Shown: positions 23,252 to 33,742, counted from the first letter of the stretch. The stretch: 64,000 bases of DNA from Nymphalis io (GCF_905147045.1 NC_065913.1:9138501-9202500); one strand, 5' to 3'. Numbers and translations: made by a program. Notes: generated by a model not told the origin, from the sequence alone.

Positions 23252-23269
23252 TTCGAATCCCACTTCTGA
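23252..23269 (-). other. Putative primer-binding site, tRNA-Leu-like
   Basis: Directly next to the 5' LTR the coding strand reads tcagaagtgggattcgaa, the complement of a tRNA T-arm and acceptor stem such as that of tRNA-Leu. The CCA complement is not present, so priming would be slightly internal, as reported for mdg3-like elements (established knowledge, from memory). Confidence 0.5.
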
Positions 23270-23516
23270 TTTTATAAATCAAACAATTATTAAAATAAAA
23301 AAAAGATTTATTTGGCCTTCGGCCTCAAGTACATACACAATTTATGACTTTAAACAAACATAAAATAATTATTAATTTAATTAAATCGGTAATTATTCGG
23401 GCAGAGCTTCCGCACACTTCAAAAGTTAACGTAATAATGAGCTCGTATCGCCAACATCTCGTCTTATATAGGCAGGTGTGGTGTTGCTGAATTAAAATAT
23501 TAGTCTTCCTCCAACA
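23270..23516 (-). repeat. 5' LTR of the Gypsy element
   Basis: Same 247-bp unit as 16250-16496, with about four differences. It should contain the promoter and start of transcription. Confidence 0.85.
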
Positions 23517-23611
23517 CTACATATACTACTTTTCTTATGTAAATACATATTTGTACAGAAAATTACACCCAGACTCAGGACAAACAGACATGTTCATGCA
23601 CACAAATGCAA
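23517..23611 (-). repeat. SINE-A remainder right of the Gypsy insertion
   Basis: Continues the SINE cut at 16249 and stops at cacacaaatg, where the satellite begins with caaacactg. The identical junction occurs at 48668-48675. Confidence 0.75.
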
Positions 23612-24070
23612 ACACTGTAATCCTAACTGAAACTAATTGACTCTTTTAATCTAATCGTTCGGTGAGACCGACTTACTGTTTATGATCTTTTAATCTAATC
23701 GTTCGGCGAGACCGACTTACTGTTTATGATCTTTTAATCTAATCGTTCGGTGAGACCGACTCACTGTTTATGATCTCCTGGTACATTAACACTGTAATCC
23801 TAACTGGAACTAATTGACTCTTTTAATTTAATCGTTCGGTGAGACCGACTCACTGTTTATGATCTCCTGGTACATTAACACTGTAATCATAACTGGAACT
23901 AATTGACTCTTTAAATCTAATCGTTCGGTGAGACCGTCTCACTGTTTATGATCTCCTGGTACATCAACACTGTAATCCTAACTGAAACTAATTGACTCTT
24001 TTAATCTAATCGTTCGGTGAGACCGACTCACTGTTTATGATCTCCTGGTACATTAACACTGTAATCCTAA
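23612..24070. repeat. 89-bp satellite array
   Basis: Starts with two shortened units of about 44 bp (taatcgttcgg to gatctttt), followed by full 89-bp units. The array is cut by the T-run of the LINE tail at 24072. Confidence 0.85.
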
Positions 24071-24071
24071 C

Positions 24072-27000
24072 TTTTTTTTTTTAATATGTCCGGGATGGCA
24101 AATGACTCTACTCCACCTAATGGTAAGTGGTAGTAGAGTCCAAACGTGACGACGGCCAGTACAGTCGGGAAGAATGTTCTGAACTAGCCGTCACCACCTT
24201 GCCGGCCCGCAAGATGCCTCTTCACGCCTCGTTTGAAGGAACCCGGGTTGTAAGAGGAGGGGAACACGTGAACTGGTAAGGAATTCCATTTTTTGGTAGT
24301 GCGACAAAGAAAGGAGTTGCCAAATTTCTTTGTGCGCGATGGAATTGATGTCACAGTTAGGCGGTGACATCGAGAACCAGCTCGCGTGGACTTAAGAAGG
24401 AAGGGGGAAGCAGGAATTAGAGAGAATAATTCCTCAGAGGACTCGCCGTGATACAGTCAATAGAAAGCGCTCAGTGCTGCTATATTTACTGGTGGTAGGG
24501 CTTTGTGCAAGCCCGTCTGGGTAGGTACCACCCACTCATCAGATATTCTACCGCAAAACAACGATACTTGATATTGTTGTGTTCTGGTTTGAAGGGTGAG
24601 TGAGCCAGTATAATTACAGGCACAAGGGACATAAAATCTTAGATCCCAAGGTTGGTGGCGCATTGGCTATAAGCGATGGTTGACATTTCTTACAATGCCG
24701 ATGTCTAAGGGCGTTTGGTGACCACTTACCATCAGGTGGCCCATATGCTCGTCCACCTTCCTATTCTATAAAAAAAAAAAAAAAACTCGCGACGCAATTG
24801 TAAAGGTTCAAGGGTGTTTGTGACCTTTACGTCGCCAATAATGCGTACTGCACGTCGCTGCAACCGGTCCAAGGCCTCCATTAGGTACTTAGCGGAGCCA
24901 TCCCAAAGGTGCGAGCAATATTCAACGCAAGACCGTACCTGTGTTTTGTATAACAGGCACAGTTGTTGTGGCGTGAAAAAACGCCGCACCTTGTTCAGAA
25001 CTCCGAGTTTTCGTGAAGCTGTTTTTATAATAGCCTCGATGTAATCCCTTGGACTAAGGTCGCAGCGAACGTCCATCCCCAGCATGGCGATTTTTCTTTG
25101 TATCATCAGCGGTATGCCACAGAGGGAGATGTGGGTAAAATGGTGACTTTTTCGCTGTGAGAGCGCATACCTGTGTTTTCTTGGCATTAAACTCAACAAG
25201 ATTATCAGAACCCCATTTGGTAATGAGCTCTAACGTCCTATCGAGTTCAATGACAAGATTCTCCCGCCTCTCCTCAGTTTCCGCCCGCCCAGCCACTGCG
25301 CGTCCGTGGTATCCACCATGCACTGTACTATCGTCTGCATAGCAATGTATGTTCCCAAGAGAGAGCATATCATTGATCATGCAGAAGAAAGAGTGTGGGA
25401 GATAGCACAGATCCCTGGGGGACCCCAGCATTCACTACATAGAATTGTGAAGCGCAACCATCTACTAAAACACGAAGGCTACGCTTGTGTAGGAAGCTGG
25501 CAATCCAGGTGCATAGCTGAGCAGGCAGACCATATGACGGCAGCTTGGAGAGAAGACTTCTGTGCCAGACCCTGTCGAAAGCCTTGGAGATATCGAGGCT
25601 GACAGCCAACGATTCTCCATGCTTGTCGATAGCTTCACCTCAGAGGTGTGTTACGTACGCTAGAAGATCACCTGTGGACCGTTTTGGTCGAAACCCGTAC
25701 TGACGATCATTAATTAGACAGTGATCTTCTAGGTAATGGATCAGTTGGTTGTTTAGAATCCGTTCAATCACCTTACAAAGTACTGAGGTGATAGCTATTG
25801 GTCGATAATTTGCCGGGTCAGACCGATCCCCTTTTTTGGGAACCGCTTGTACATTAGCTCTTCTCCAAGCCTCCGGCACACATCCCGAAGAAAGAGAAAG
25901 TTGGAACAGGCGCGTTAACACAGGAGACAGCTCCGCCGCGCACTTCTTCAGCACAATGGCTGGTATTCCATCAGGACCGCTAGCTTTCCGTATATCAAGT
26001 GATTGCAGCTCCGCACGCACATCACGTTGCTTGATTTTGATGTCAGGCATCGTGTGGCCACATGAAGGTATTGTTGGTGGCTGCGCACTACAATCATCGA
26101 TCACAGAGTTGTCGGCAAAGAGTTTAGCCAGGAGGTCGGCTTTCTCCTGCGCACTGTGAGCTAGCGATCCGTCCGGGTTTCTGAGCGGTGGCAGCGAAGG
26201 TTGGCAGAAATTGTTTTGCACAGACTTGGTCAGACGCCAGAAGCTACGGGAGCCCCTAGGATGCGAAATAAGGTCATGACCAGTCTGTACAATACGCTGT
26301 GCATCCGCTCTCGTGTATGCCTTCCTACAGGACTTGGAATTTTTATTGTAGTTTGCTAATGCAGCCGTTGATCCACGTGCGATATGCCGCCTGCTTAGAT
26401 GATACAGCGTCGGCACATTCACGAGTGAACCAACGGTTACGCGTACCCCTATTGATGAGATCTGAGGTAGGAATGTAGTAGTCCATTCCTAACATGATCT
26501 CATCAGCAACAGCAGCGGCACTAGCTGTCGGGTCATTCCCACTGAAGCAACGTTCCTTCCAAGAGACTGACGGATAGTAATCGCGCATACCGTCCCAATC
26601 TGCCGACTTATAGTGCCAAACGCGACGTTTGCATACCGCTGATGGCGGCAGCTTGGCCTGTGGCACTTTGGTAGATATAAGGCCGTGATCCGAAGAACCA
26701 AGTGGAGCTTGAACCACAACCTGATATTCCACCGGGTGAGAAGTCAGCAGAAGATCCAGTAGAGAAGGCGCTTGCCCATCAATGTCTGGGATCCTGGTGG
26801 GCTGATCAACCAGTTGGGTCAAGTCGTGTGTGAGAGCAAAAGCATGAGCAGTTCTTCCAGCATGGTCAATTTTGAGGGATTTCAACCATGATTCATGGTG
26901 AGCATTAAAATCCCCCAAAAACACCAATTCCGCGTTAGGAAACTGCTCTTGCGCAGCATCTGCCACCCGACTAAGATGGTCAAATAATTGGCTTGTCTCC

Positions 27001-27247
27001 AAGTCACCATTGTGGGATCTGTAGAGGCACACGTAGACTCGACTCTGACGAACCAGGTCCACACGTACCACCAACATGGAGAAGGAGGGGTCCTCCAAGC
27101 AGCGCAATCGGTGATAACAAACACCCGCCCTGACGAACAAGCATACTCCGGCTTTCGCTTTAAAAGATTCTTCTAGCATGTAGCCGGGATAGTTAAGGTA
27201 GATGGTGTCGGCAGGGCGGAGTATTTGCGTCTCCGTAAGAAACAACA
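24072..27247 (-). mobile_element. Decayed Jockey-superfamily LINE in the satellite
   Basis: The poly-A tail (T-run on plus) is at 24072. The 3' UTR is 24085-24450 and is the same sequence as 35703-35997. Coding remains run from about 24786 to 27247, where the endonuclease start is cut off and satellite sequence resumes. A repeat D copy is inserted at 24478-24784. Confidence 0.8.
24478..24784 (+). repeat. Interspersed repeat D with poly-A tail
   Basis: Most complete copy in the window. It ends catatgctcgtccacc, ttcctattctata and an A-run at 24770-24784, so it behaves as a retroposed sequence. It sits inside the LINE 3' region, with actcgc on both sides as a possible short target duplication. 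Confidence 0.7.
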
Positions 27248-27248
27248 T
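24786..27248 (-). pseudogene. LINE endonuclease and reverse transcriptase, several breaks
   Basis: The endonuclease at 27248-26343 has LTETQ, FLGDFNAHHE, PSLLDLLLTS and SSDHGLIS. The RT from about 26420 shows ASGPDGIPAIVLKK, DISKAFDRVWH, GVPQGSVLSPTLF and CYADD. Frames change near 26343-26422, 25370-25430 and 25054-25199. There is a stop near 25637 just before the DISKAFD block. No ORF1 is present, and the 5' end is truncated. Confidence 0.8.
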
Positions 27249-27249
27249 T

Positions 27250-27680
27250 GATTATAATTGAAACTAATTGACTCTTTTAATCTAATCGTTCGGTGAAACC
27301 GTCTCACTGTTTATGTTCTCCTGGTACATTAACAACGTAATCCTAATTCTAAATGTTTGAAACTAATAATAATAATATCCTGGGACATTTTTCACACACG
27401 GCCATCTGATCCCAAATTAAGCTTGTACAAAACTCTTGCTATGGAAACCTGACAACTGATATACTACATATACTACTTTTCCTTTGTAAATACATACTTA
27501 CACAGAAAAATACACCCAGACTCAGGACACACAGACATGTTCATGCACACAAATGTCTGTCCTGGGTGGGAATCGAACCCACAACCTTCGGCGTGAAAAG
27601 GCAAGTATCTACCAACCGCGCCAAACGTCTCGTCAAAATTAACTCTTTTAATCTAATCGTTCGGTGAGACCGACACACTG
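27250..27680. repeat. Satellite unit, SINE-A, satellite unit
   Basis: Satellite to about 27345, then SINE-A on the minus strand (27365-27635, with ggtgggaatcgaacccacaa), then a satellite end gttcggtgagaccgac to 27680. Same arrangement and junctions as 15.55-15.90 kb. Confidence 0.8.
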
Positions 27681-27772
27681 TTAGGTTAGGTTAGGACAGG
27701 TTAGGTTATATTTTCTGGTTACATTTTCTGTATCGAGTGGAACTACGAGCATCGCGCTCGTAGTTCCACTCG
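27681..27772. other. TTAGG run and a 17-bp perfect hairpin
   Basis: 27681-27707 has three head-to-tail ttagg units and a related fourth after an interruption. 27734-27772 is an inverted repeat with 17-bp arms (cgagtggaactacgagc and its complement) around a 5-base loop. Neither matches the repeats nearby. Confidence 0.7.
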
Positions 27773-27924
27773 GGGCCGATAGGTGGCGCCGTTTCGAGTG
27801 ACGTACAACGTTAAGCGGCATGTCAAAAGCATAATAATGCCCCGGATACACACGTGTGAAGCTCTTAGTTAGCGAATCGTTTAATTAAAATGAATTTTGA
27901 TAGGCGGTTGACATTCAGCGAGAT

Positions 27925-28195
27925 ATTTTTTTTTTTATAGAATAGGAAGGCGGACGAGCATATGGGCCACTCGATGGGAAGTGGTCATCGACGTCCATAG
28001 ACATTGGCATTGTAAGAAATGTTAATCATCGCTCACATCATCAATGCGCCACCAACCTCGGGAACTAAGATGCTATGTCCCCCGTGCCTGTATTTACACT
28101 GGCTCACTCACCCTTCAAACCGGAACAGAACAACACCGAGTACCGCTGGTCTGCGGTAGAATATCTGACGAGGCATCCCCTCGTACCCGGACGGG
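27925..28195 (-). repeat. Interspersed repeat D, reverse
   Basis: Starts with a T-run and atagaataggaaggcggacg, the complement of the 3' end of repeat D. Its other end abuts the acceptor of the exon at 28213. Confidence 0.75.
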
Positions 28196-28212
28196 CTCGC
28201 ACCCCCCCGCAG

Positions 28213-28263
28213 CTGAAGTGGCGGCTGTGCATGGGCGGCGGCGCGGCGGTGTACGTGGTGGGC
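28213..28263 (+). CDS. GTPBP2: GTPBP2-type 17-codon exon (N-terminal domain)
   Basis: It encodes LKWRLCMGGGAAVYVVG, equivalent to GTPBP2 MKWRLQEGRGEAVYQIG. The acceptor is ccccgcag and the donor is gtataa, phase 0 on both sides. This joins exactly to the LVTQ end of the exon at 47594-47726, but that exon is on the other strand 19 kb away. The next residues (VEDxG) and following exon are not found. Confidence 0.7.
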
Positions 28264-28728
28264 GTATAAATTATAATAATAATATTATAAATTCATGAAG
28301 AATGTTAAATCATGCTGTCGTTAGAAAACTATAAATAGGATAACGAATAAAATAAAATATCACATATACTGAATATTGAGTTGACGTACGGTGCTGTATC
28401 GTTTGTGCTATACAAAATAATCCCTAATTCCTTATAAAAGTGTTATTGGAAGTGACTTTTTATTTCATGTTGTTTAATAAGTATTAAAGTATATTTGTGC
28501 TTGTTTTTAATAATATACAAAGACACAGTATAATAAAAATATTTAAAATACTAAAACAATCACAGTAATTACATTGAAGTGCATACTATTTGAAGAGAAC
28601 GCGTAAGTACGCGATATACGCGGCGCTTACGACTTTTTGGGCGCGAGCTATTATCGAAGAGCAAGGTAAATTGAATACGCTGTGTTAACTCATTAAAGCT
28701 TACCTACATTTATTTAAAAGTGAATAGA

Positions 28729-29739
28729 ATGGAGTGTAAACATTGCTTATGCTTATTGAAAGTTGAAGAATCTATTAAATGTACTGCTTGCTTAAATATA
28801 TATCATCATGGCTGCGTGGGAATTTCGCTTGCAGATTTTAAAAAGATTCTACCAATGAATAAAGCTAAATGGAAATGTCCAAGTTGTAAACAGACCAAAA
28901 AAAATAATAATATAAGTCCCATTACACCTAATGTCGCCAACGAAACCAATTTAGATCTTGCACAGCCCTATTCGACCTTGAATACTAAATCTATAATAGA
29001 CCACTTTGATGAACGTTTCACTCATTTAAATTCATCTATTGAATCATTTAAAAGTTTTATAACTAATGAGTTTAAAAAAGTTACCGAAACTGTAAACGAA
29101 TGGACAAAAAAAATTAAGCTCGTTGAATCATCAATTGATATGGTCATGGATCAAGTTAATAATTTTGACAAGGAAGTTACAAAAATACATAACATCGAAT
29201 TGGAGTTAAATGAGCTAAAGAATTCTATGAAAGATTTAAAAGATAGCCATTACAAGAGTGAACAATGGGTTCGACGTTCAAATATCCAAATTAGTGGAGT
29301 TCCCCAAAAGAAAGGCGAAAACCTTATACAGATAATAAAAGTGCTCGCTGATAAGTGCAATTTCCCCTTGAACCCGGTTACTGACATAGACTTTATCACA
29401 AGAGTAGCGACTAAGAATGATTCCAATGACATCAGGCCTAAACCAATTATTTTAAAAATGCAAGCTCGTTACAAAAAAGACGATTTTTTGTCATTGCTTC
29501 GAAAATTAAAAACTATAAGAGCTTGCGACATAGGATTTTCAGGAATGCAAAATCAAATTTACGTTAATGATCACCTTTCTACTCGCAATAAAAGTTTATT
29601 CAATGAGGCAAAGCGTAAGTCAAAGGAAAAGGGTTATTTGTTTTGTTGGGTACGTAACTGCACGATTATGGTTAGACGCACAGAAAGCTCGCCTGTCCTG
29701 CACATCACTTCTGAAGATTGTTTAAAAAAAATCGTATAA
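28729..29739 (+). CDS. LINE ORF1 with PHD-type zinc finger
   Basis: I chose the ATG at 28729 because it starts at the finger (MECKHC). The finger has the C4-H-C3 pattern: CKHC, CTAC, YHHGC and CPSC within the first 55 residues. A Lys/Asp-rich region likely to be a coiled coil follows at about 75-175. Then comes RRSNIQISGVPQKKGE and a domain ending FCWVRNCTIMVRR, as in the nucleic-acid-binding ORF1 of CR1-like LINEs. It would package the LINE RNA. It stops at 29737-29739. Confidence 0.85.
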   Translation: MECKHCLCLLKVEESIKCTACLNIYHHGCVGISLADFKKILPMNKAKWKCPSCKQTKKNNNISPITPNVANETNLDLAQPYSTLNTKSIIDHFDERFTHLNSSIESFKSFITNEFKKVTETVNEWTKKIKLVESSIDMVMDQVNNFDKEVTKIHNIELELNELKNSMKDLKDSHYKSEQWVRRSNIQISGVPQKKGENLIQIIKVLADKCNFPLNPVTDIDFITRVATKNDSNDIRPKPIILKMQARYKKDDFLSLLRKLKTIRACDIGFSGMQNQIYVNDHLSTRNKSLFNEAKRKSKEKGYLFCWVRNCTIMVRRTESSPVLHITSEDCLKKIV

Positions 29740-30025
29740 GTGCGAAATTGTTTTATTTAAAACATAAGTTTCAAGTGTCTAATTTTATTTTGTTAGTATT
29801 TTTTCATGAATTTACTTTTTTAGTTAATGTCCATTTTCATGACTTTTTTAGTTATTATTTTATTGTTAGTGTTGTATATTCTTTTATGATTTTATTCGTT
29901 TTATCTGAGCAGCGTTCATTGCGGGAATCATTTATTTATGACTTATTAGAAATAGAAACTATGAAGGAATTTTTATTACAGATATGTAATATATACAATT
30001 ATTATTTGTGTTTTAAGTATTCAAC

Positions 30026-32857
30026 ATGTTCTTAAATATTTTTTATCAAAACGTCCGAGGTTTACGGACTAAAACTAATCAATTTTATAAAAACGTGCTT
30101 AATTGCGATTATGACATTATTTGCCTAACAGAAACTTGGCTTTTACCTGGAATCTTTGACAGTGAATTATTTGATGCTCGATATAATGTTTATCGTAACG
30201 ACCGTGATTACGAGCAGTTAGAAATGACAAAGGGAGGTGGTACTCTGATAGCGGTCCGTCGCGAAATTGATGTTGATGTGAGAAATGTTCAGTTGCCTAA
30301 TTTTCCTAGTGCTGAAGTCACTTATATAAAAATTATAACTAAACGCGGTATTATTAGGAAAATTCTGCATCTTTTTTGTTGTTACTTTCCACAGAATAAT
30401 TCTCAAACGGATTCACAGCTTAATTTTTTTGAATTTATATCTGATTTGATTATAGAAAATTCACAAGATGATATAATTATTACAGGTGATTTTAATATAC
30501 GAGATGCTGTTTGGTCATTAAATAATAATAATTCAATTTATATTTTAAATCCCTCGGAATGTCTCCTTGTACATCAAATATTTGTTTTTATGAATTTTAC
30601 TGGATTACAACAATTAAATTATATTCTTAACTTAAATAACAGGCTCTTAGACTTAGTACTTTCCAATCTGAATTGTAACATATCTCGTGTGGACCCTTTA
30701 TCAGAACCTGAAGATGATCATCATCCTTCCCTTTGTATTAAAGTTGATATGAATACCATTGAGCGAAATTTAAATCCAGCTATTCGTGTTGTACGTCGCT
30801 TTCACAGCGCTGATTATGATAAAATTAATTTTGAATTAGCTAAAGTTAACTGGCAACACGAATTTAAAAACAAAGATATTAGTCAGGCAGTTGATACGTT
30901 CTATCTTATCGTAAATCACATTATAGAGACATTTGTCCCGTCTAAGTGTATAAATGAGATCAATAAATATCCACGCTGGTTTACGCGACCCTTGATAAAA
31001 TTAATTAATAAAAAATTAAAATTCCACAAAAAATGGAAAATTTATGGCCAACAAAACGATTATAACAAGTTCTCTGAATTACGACTACAATCAAAAAACT
31101 TAGAAGGAACGTGTTATAATGAGTTTCTGGAACGAGCAGAGAATAATATTCGTTTTAGCTCAAAACAGTTTTGGTCCTATATAAAGACTAAAAAAGGTCA
31201 TACATCTGTACCTAATGTAATGTATTTTAACTCTCAGGTTGGATACAGTGGACACGATATAGCAAATATGTTTAATTCTTATTTTCATTCAGTTTTTGAG
31301 GATAATAGTGGAAATCAAACAATGGATCACTATTCTACTAGCGCAAATCAGACTATCATCAGCTCTATCGAGATTGTTGACAAAAAAGTAGAACGATATT
31401 TATCGAACATAGATACATCCAAGGGTTATGGTCCAGATGGAATACATCCCATTTTCCTAAAAAACTGCAGTAAAGTGTTATGTGTGCCTTTAACAATGCT
31501 TTTCAAAAAATCATTGGACAACGGATTATTACCAACTATTTGGAAAAAATCTTTAATTACGCCGATTTATAAGTCTGGAAATAAAAACCATATAAAAAAC
31601 TATCGCGGTATTTCTAAATTGTCAGTTATTCCAAAACTTTTTGAAAAGATTGTCTATGATACGATATTTCCATTATTAAGGCCTCTACTTACCTGTAACC
31701 AACATGGTTTTATTAATAAGCGATCCACTGAGTCCAATCTGTGTGAGTTCTTGCATACAGTATTGAGTGCTATGGAAGTTGGTTTCCAGGTAGATGTCGT
31801 ATACACTGATTACTCGAAAGCATTTGATAAGATATCGCACAATTTGTTATTACAAAAACTTAACAACATCGGTATACATGGTGACCTTCTACGTTGGCTT
31901 ACATCTTATCTCCGCGAAAGATCTCAAGCCGTTGCTATTAAAGGATATACGTCTAGTTTTATTCCTGTAACATCGGGTGTACCACAAGGTTCTCACCTTG
32001 GCCCTTTACTTTTTAACATTTTTATTAATGACGTAACTAATTGTTTCAAAAATTCTCAAGTTTTATTATACGCTGATGACACTAAAATTTTTAAGATAAT
32101 AAAAAATAATCAAGACTGTTTTCATTTACAAGAGGATTTAAATAAATTAGGACAATATTGCATTGCTAATAATTTGCAGCTTAATGTTGACAAGTGCTGT
32201 GTAATTACATTTTCGAAAAAAAAAGAACAAATAATTTTTGACTATTCCATATTTAATACTAAATTAAAAAGGGTAACCGAGGTAAGAGACCTTGGGGTAC
32301 AACTAGACAACAAACTTATATTCGATAAGCATATTGAGGAAATAGTGATGAAGTCGTATAAAATGCTTGGATTTATCTTTCGGCAAGGGGCAGATTTTAA
32401 AAATATTCATACCTTTGTAATTTTGTACAATGCTTTCGTTAGATCACATTTAGAGTATGCGTCAACTGTTTGGAATCCACAATATGCAAAATATGTCAAC
32501 TTAATTGAAAATATACAAAACAAATTTATCAGGAGGTTGCGATACAAATTTACTTTTTCTGACTCTGTTTATATGCCACTTGAAGAACGTAGAGAACAAA
32601 GAGACCAAATGTTTCTTTACAAAATATTAAATAATTTAATTGATTCTCCATATCTGCTCAGTGAGATTTTATTTAAGTGTCCTCGTTTTAACGCTCGCTC
32701 TCAGGATACTTTTGCAATACCCATTTATAAAACTAATTATTTCAAAAATTCTTTTATTCTAAGATCTTGTAATAGTCATAATAGAAAATACAACCACATT
32801 GATCTGTTTAAAAATAGTTTAAGTAAATTTTATAATCTTGTGAAAAATACTTATTAG
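30026..32857 (+). CDS. LINE ORF2: endonuclease and reverse transcriptase
   Basis: A full frame of 943 codons starts at the ATG 30026. The endonuclease has FYQNVRGLRTK, CLTETWL, IITGDFNIRD, RLLDLVLS and EDDHHPSL. The RT has DTSKGYGPDGIHPIFLKN, VYTDYSKAFDKISH, GVPQGSHLGPLLF and the LYADD active site. The C-terminal domain ends NLVKNTY. All catalytic boxes are present, so the protein could be functional. The spacer 29740-30025 holds a 105-codon frame, which is AT-rich and probably not a gene. Confidence 0.9.
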   Translation: MFLNIFYQNVRGLRTKTNQFYKNVLNCDYDIICLTETWLLPGIFDSELFDARYNVYRNDRDYEQLEMTKGGGTLIAVRREIDVDVRNVQLPNFPSAEVTYIKIITKRGIIRKILHLFCCYFPQNNSQTDSQLNFFEFISDLIIENSQDDIIITGDFNIRDAVWSLNNNNSIYILNPSECLLVHQIFVFMNFTGLQQLNYILNLNNRLLDLVLSNLNCNISRVDPLSEPEDDHHPSLCIKVDMNTIERNLNPAIRVVRRFHSADYDKINFELAKVNWQHEFKNKDISQAVDTFYLIVNHIIETFVPSKCINEINKYPRWFTRPLIKLINKKLKFHKKWKIYGQQNDYNKFSELRLQSKNLEGTCYNEFLERAENNIRFSSKQFWSYIKTKKGHTSVPNVMYFNSQVGYSGHDIANMFNSYFHSVFEDNSGNQTMDHYSTSANQTIISSIEIVDKKVERYLSNIDTSKGYGPDGIHPIFLKNCSKVLCVPLTMLFKKSLDNGLLPTIWKKSLITPIYKSGNKNHIKNYRGISKLSVIPKLFEKIVYDTIFPLLRPLLTCNQHGFINKRSTESNLCEFLHTVLSAMEVGFQVDVVYTDYSKAFDKISHNLLLQKLNNIGIHGDLLRWLTSYLRERSQAVAIKGYTSSFIPVTSGVPQGSHLGPLLFNIFINDVTNCFKNSQVLLYADDTKIFKIIKNNQDCFHLQEDLNKLGQYCIANNLQLNVDKCCVITFSKKKEQIIFDYSIFNTKLKRVTEVRDLGVQLDNKLIFDKHIEEIVMKSYKMLGFIFRQGADFKNIHTFVILYNAFVRSHLEYASTVWNPQYAKYVNLIENIQNKFIRRLRYKFTFSDSVYMPLEERREQRDQMFLYKILNNLIDSPYLLSEILFKCPRFNARSQDTFAIPIYKTNYFKNSFILRSCNSHNRKYNHIDLFKNSLSKFYNLVKNTY

Positions 32858-33069
32858 TTATTAACCATAACCATATTTACGTTAAAATTTTACTTTGTCA
32901 TAAATAGTTATATTTTATGTAACATCAAAATTAGTCCACTTCCCTGTTAAAACAGTAGTGGAAACTTAACTGGCATAAGTGTTAAAATATGATTATTATA
33001 TTAAGTTGTAATATACGATATGCTGTATGTTTCCCTAATAAATAAATAAAAAAAAAAAAAAAAAAAAAT

Positions 33070-33648
33070 ACATATAACGAAGCACTTTAGTTTATTAATG
33101 GACTCCGTATTTATTTGTTTCATTGTCGACGAGTCGATATTTTTTATCGAATATCGGGACTTTTTTTAGCCGATGCTTTCAGCACTTACATGATAAATAA
33201 TTATAGGTTATGAATAATAAAAACTGGAAAATCATATTATCTTTAGGATTTTAATGCGATATAAGGTTCCGTCATGCTATGGCATAAATAAACATCACTG
33301 AGAAACTATATTTTGAGACAAAATAGTCGTACTTACGCGTGAAAACACACGCCGGCAATTTTCTTCTTGCTGTCGCTTTAACATGAAATAATACGACACT
33401 GCACCATTGTATAACCATCGATATGATATAAGGATTGTTTCTCGGCCTTTACACTGGATTAGAATCGTTTTCTTACATAAATATAAGCGAAAATTGAACA
33501 TAAAACACAATGAACGCACCAACTGTCAAGTTTGTTTCGCTACTTAAGTAGCGAACACCAACACTGGTTACACGATAAGGGTCAAAAGATTTGATAATTC
33601 TATCTCTGTCTAAACCTGTCTACGCTACAGTACGTACTCGGTTCGCAG
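33070..33648. other. Intron-like DNA without a supported gene
   Basis: AT-rich, with one short minus-strand frame discussed under rejected items (33336-33398). No repeat family recognised. Confidence 0.5.
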
Positions 33649-33742
33649 CTGGCGGACACGCAGCAGAGCGTCGAGCTGCGGGTCGCGGTGATGGGGGCGA
33701 ACGAGGCGGGCAAGTCGACGCTCATAGGCGTTCTCACTCAAG
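33649..33742 (+). CDS. GTPBP2: GTPBP2-type P-loop exon
   Basis: It encodes LADTQQSVELRVAVMGANEA and then GKSTLIGVLTQ, equivalent to GTPBP2 VPDNQQFLDLRVAVLGNVDS and GKSTLLGVLTQ. GANEAGKS satisfies the Walker A pattern GxxxxGKS that binds the GTP phosphates, but the usual Asn-Val-Asp is replaced by Ala-Asn-Glu. The acceptor ttcgcag before 33649 gives phase 0; another possible acceptor is 18 bp upstream (ctacag). The donor is gtacgt, phase 1. The following exons, with the switch regions and the DxAG and NKxD-type motifs, are not in the window. Confidence 0.8.

Larger units (their letters stand above)
16250..23516 (-). mobile_element. Ty3/Gypsy LTR retrotransposon with both LTRs
   Basis: The element is about 7.3 kb on the minus strand, including a 1.9-kb RTE insertion. 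The LTRs are 247 bp. On the coding strand they start TGTTGGAGGAAGACTAA. The 3' LTR ends in ACA and the 5' copy has one change there. By eye they differ at about four positions, which suggests a fairly young insertion. The candidate target-site duplication is 4 bp, ctat on the left and ctac on the right, inside a SINE-A copy. The gene order is gag, protease, RT, RNase H, integrase. Two frameshifts and the RTE insertion make it non-autonomous. The putative tRNA-Leu-like primer site suggests an mdg3-like lineage; that is inference. Confidence 0.85.
28348..33068 (+). mobile_element. CR1/Jockey-group LINE with two intact reading frames
   Basis: The element has ORF1, a 286-bp spacer, ORF2 and a 3' tail of aataaa units merging into an A-run at 33040-33068. 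A possible 8-bp target duplication, ataacgaa, lies at 28340-28347 and 33074-33081, which would place the 5' end at about 28348. With no stop or frameshift seen in either ORF, it is the best-preserved mobile element of the window. It lies between two exons of the GTPase gene. Confidence 0.8.

Noticed and set aside
28044..28298. 84-codon frame starting MRHQPRELRCYVPRAC
   Set aside because: It is the translation of repeat D in reverse running into the GTPase exon. The same reading occurs in another repeat D copy near 24.6 kb.
29718..30035. 105-codon frame between LINE ORF1 and ORF2
   Set aside because: Phe/Leu-rich translation of an AT-rich spacer that overlaps both ORFs. Spacers of this kind are normal in these LINEs.
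33336..33398. Minus-strand 21-codon segment with acceptor-like gtgcag and perfect gtaagt donor, reading MLKRQQEENCRRVFSR
   Set aside because: It faintly resembles the GTPBP segment before the P-loop exon and ends in the right phase. It is on the opposite strand to that exon and the match is too weak to call.
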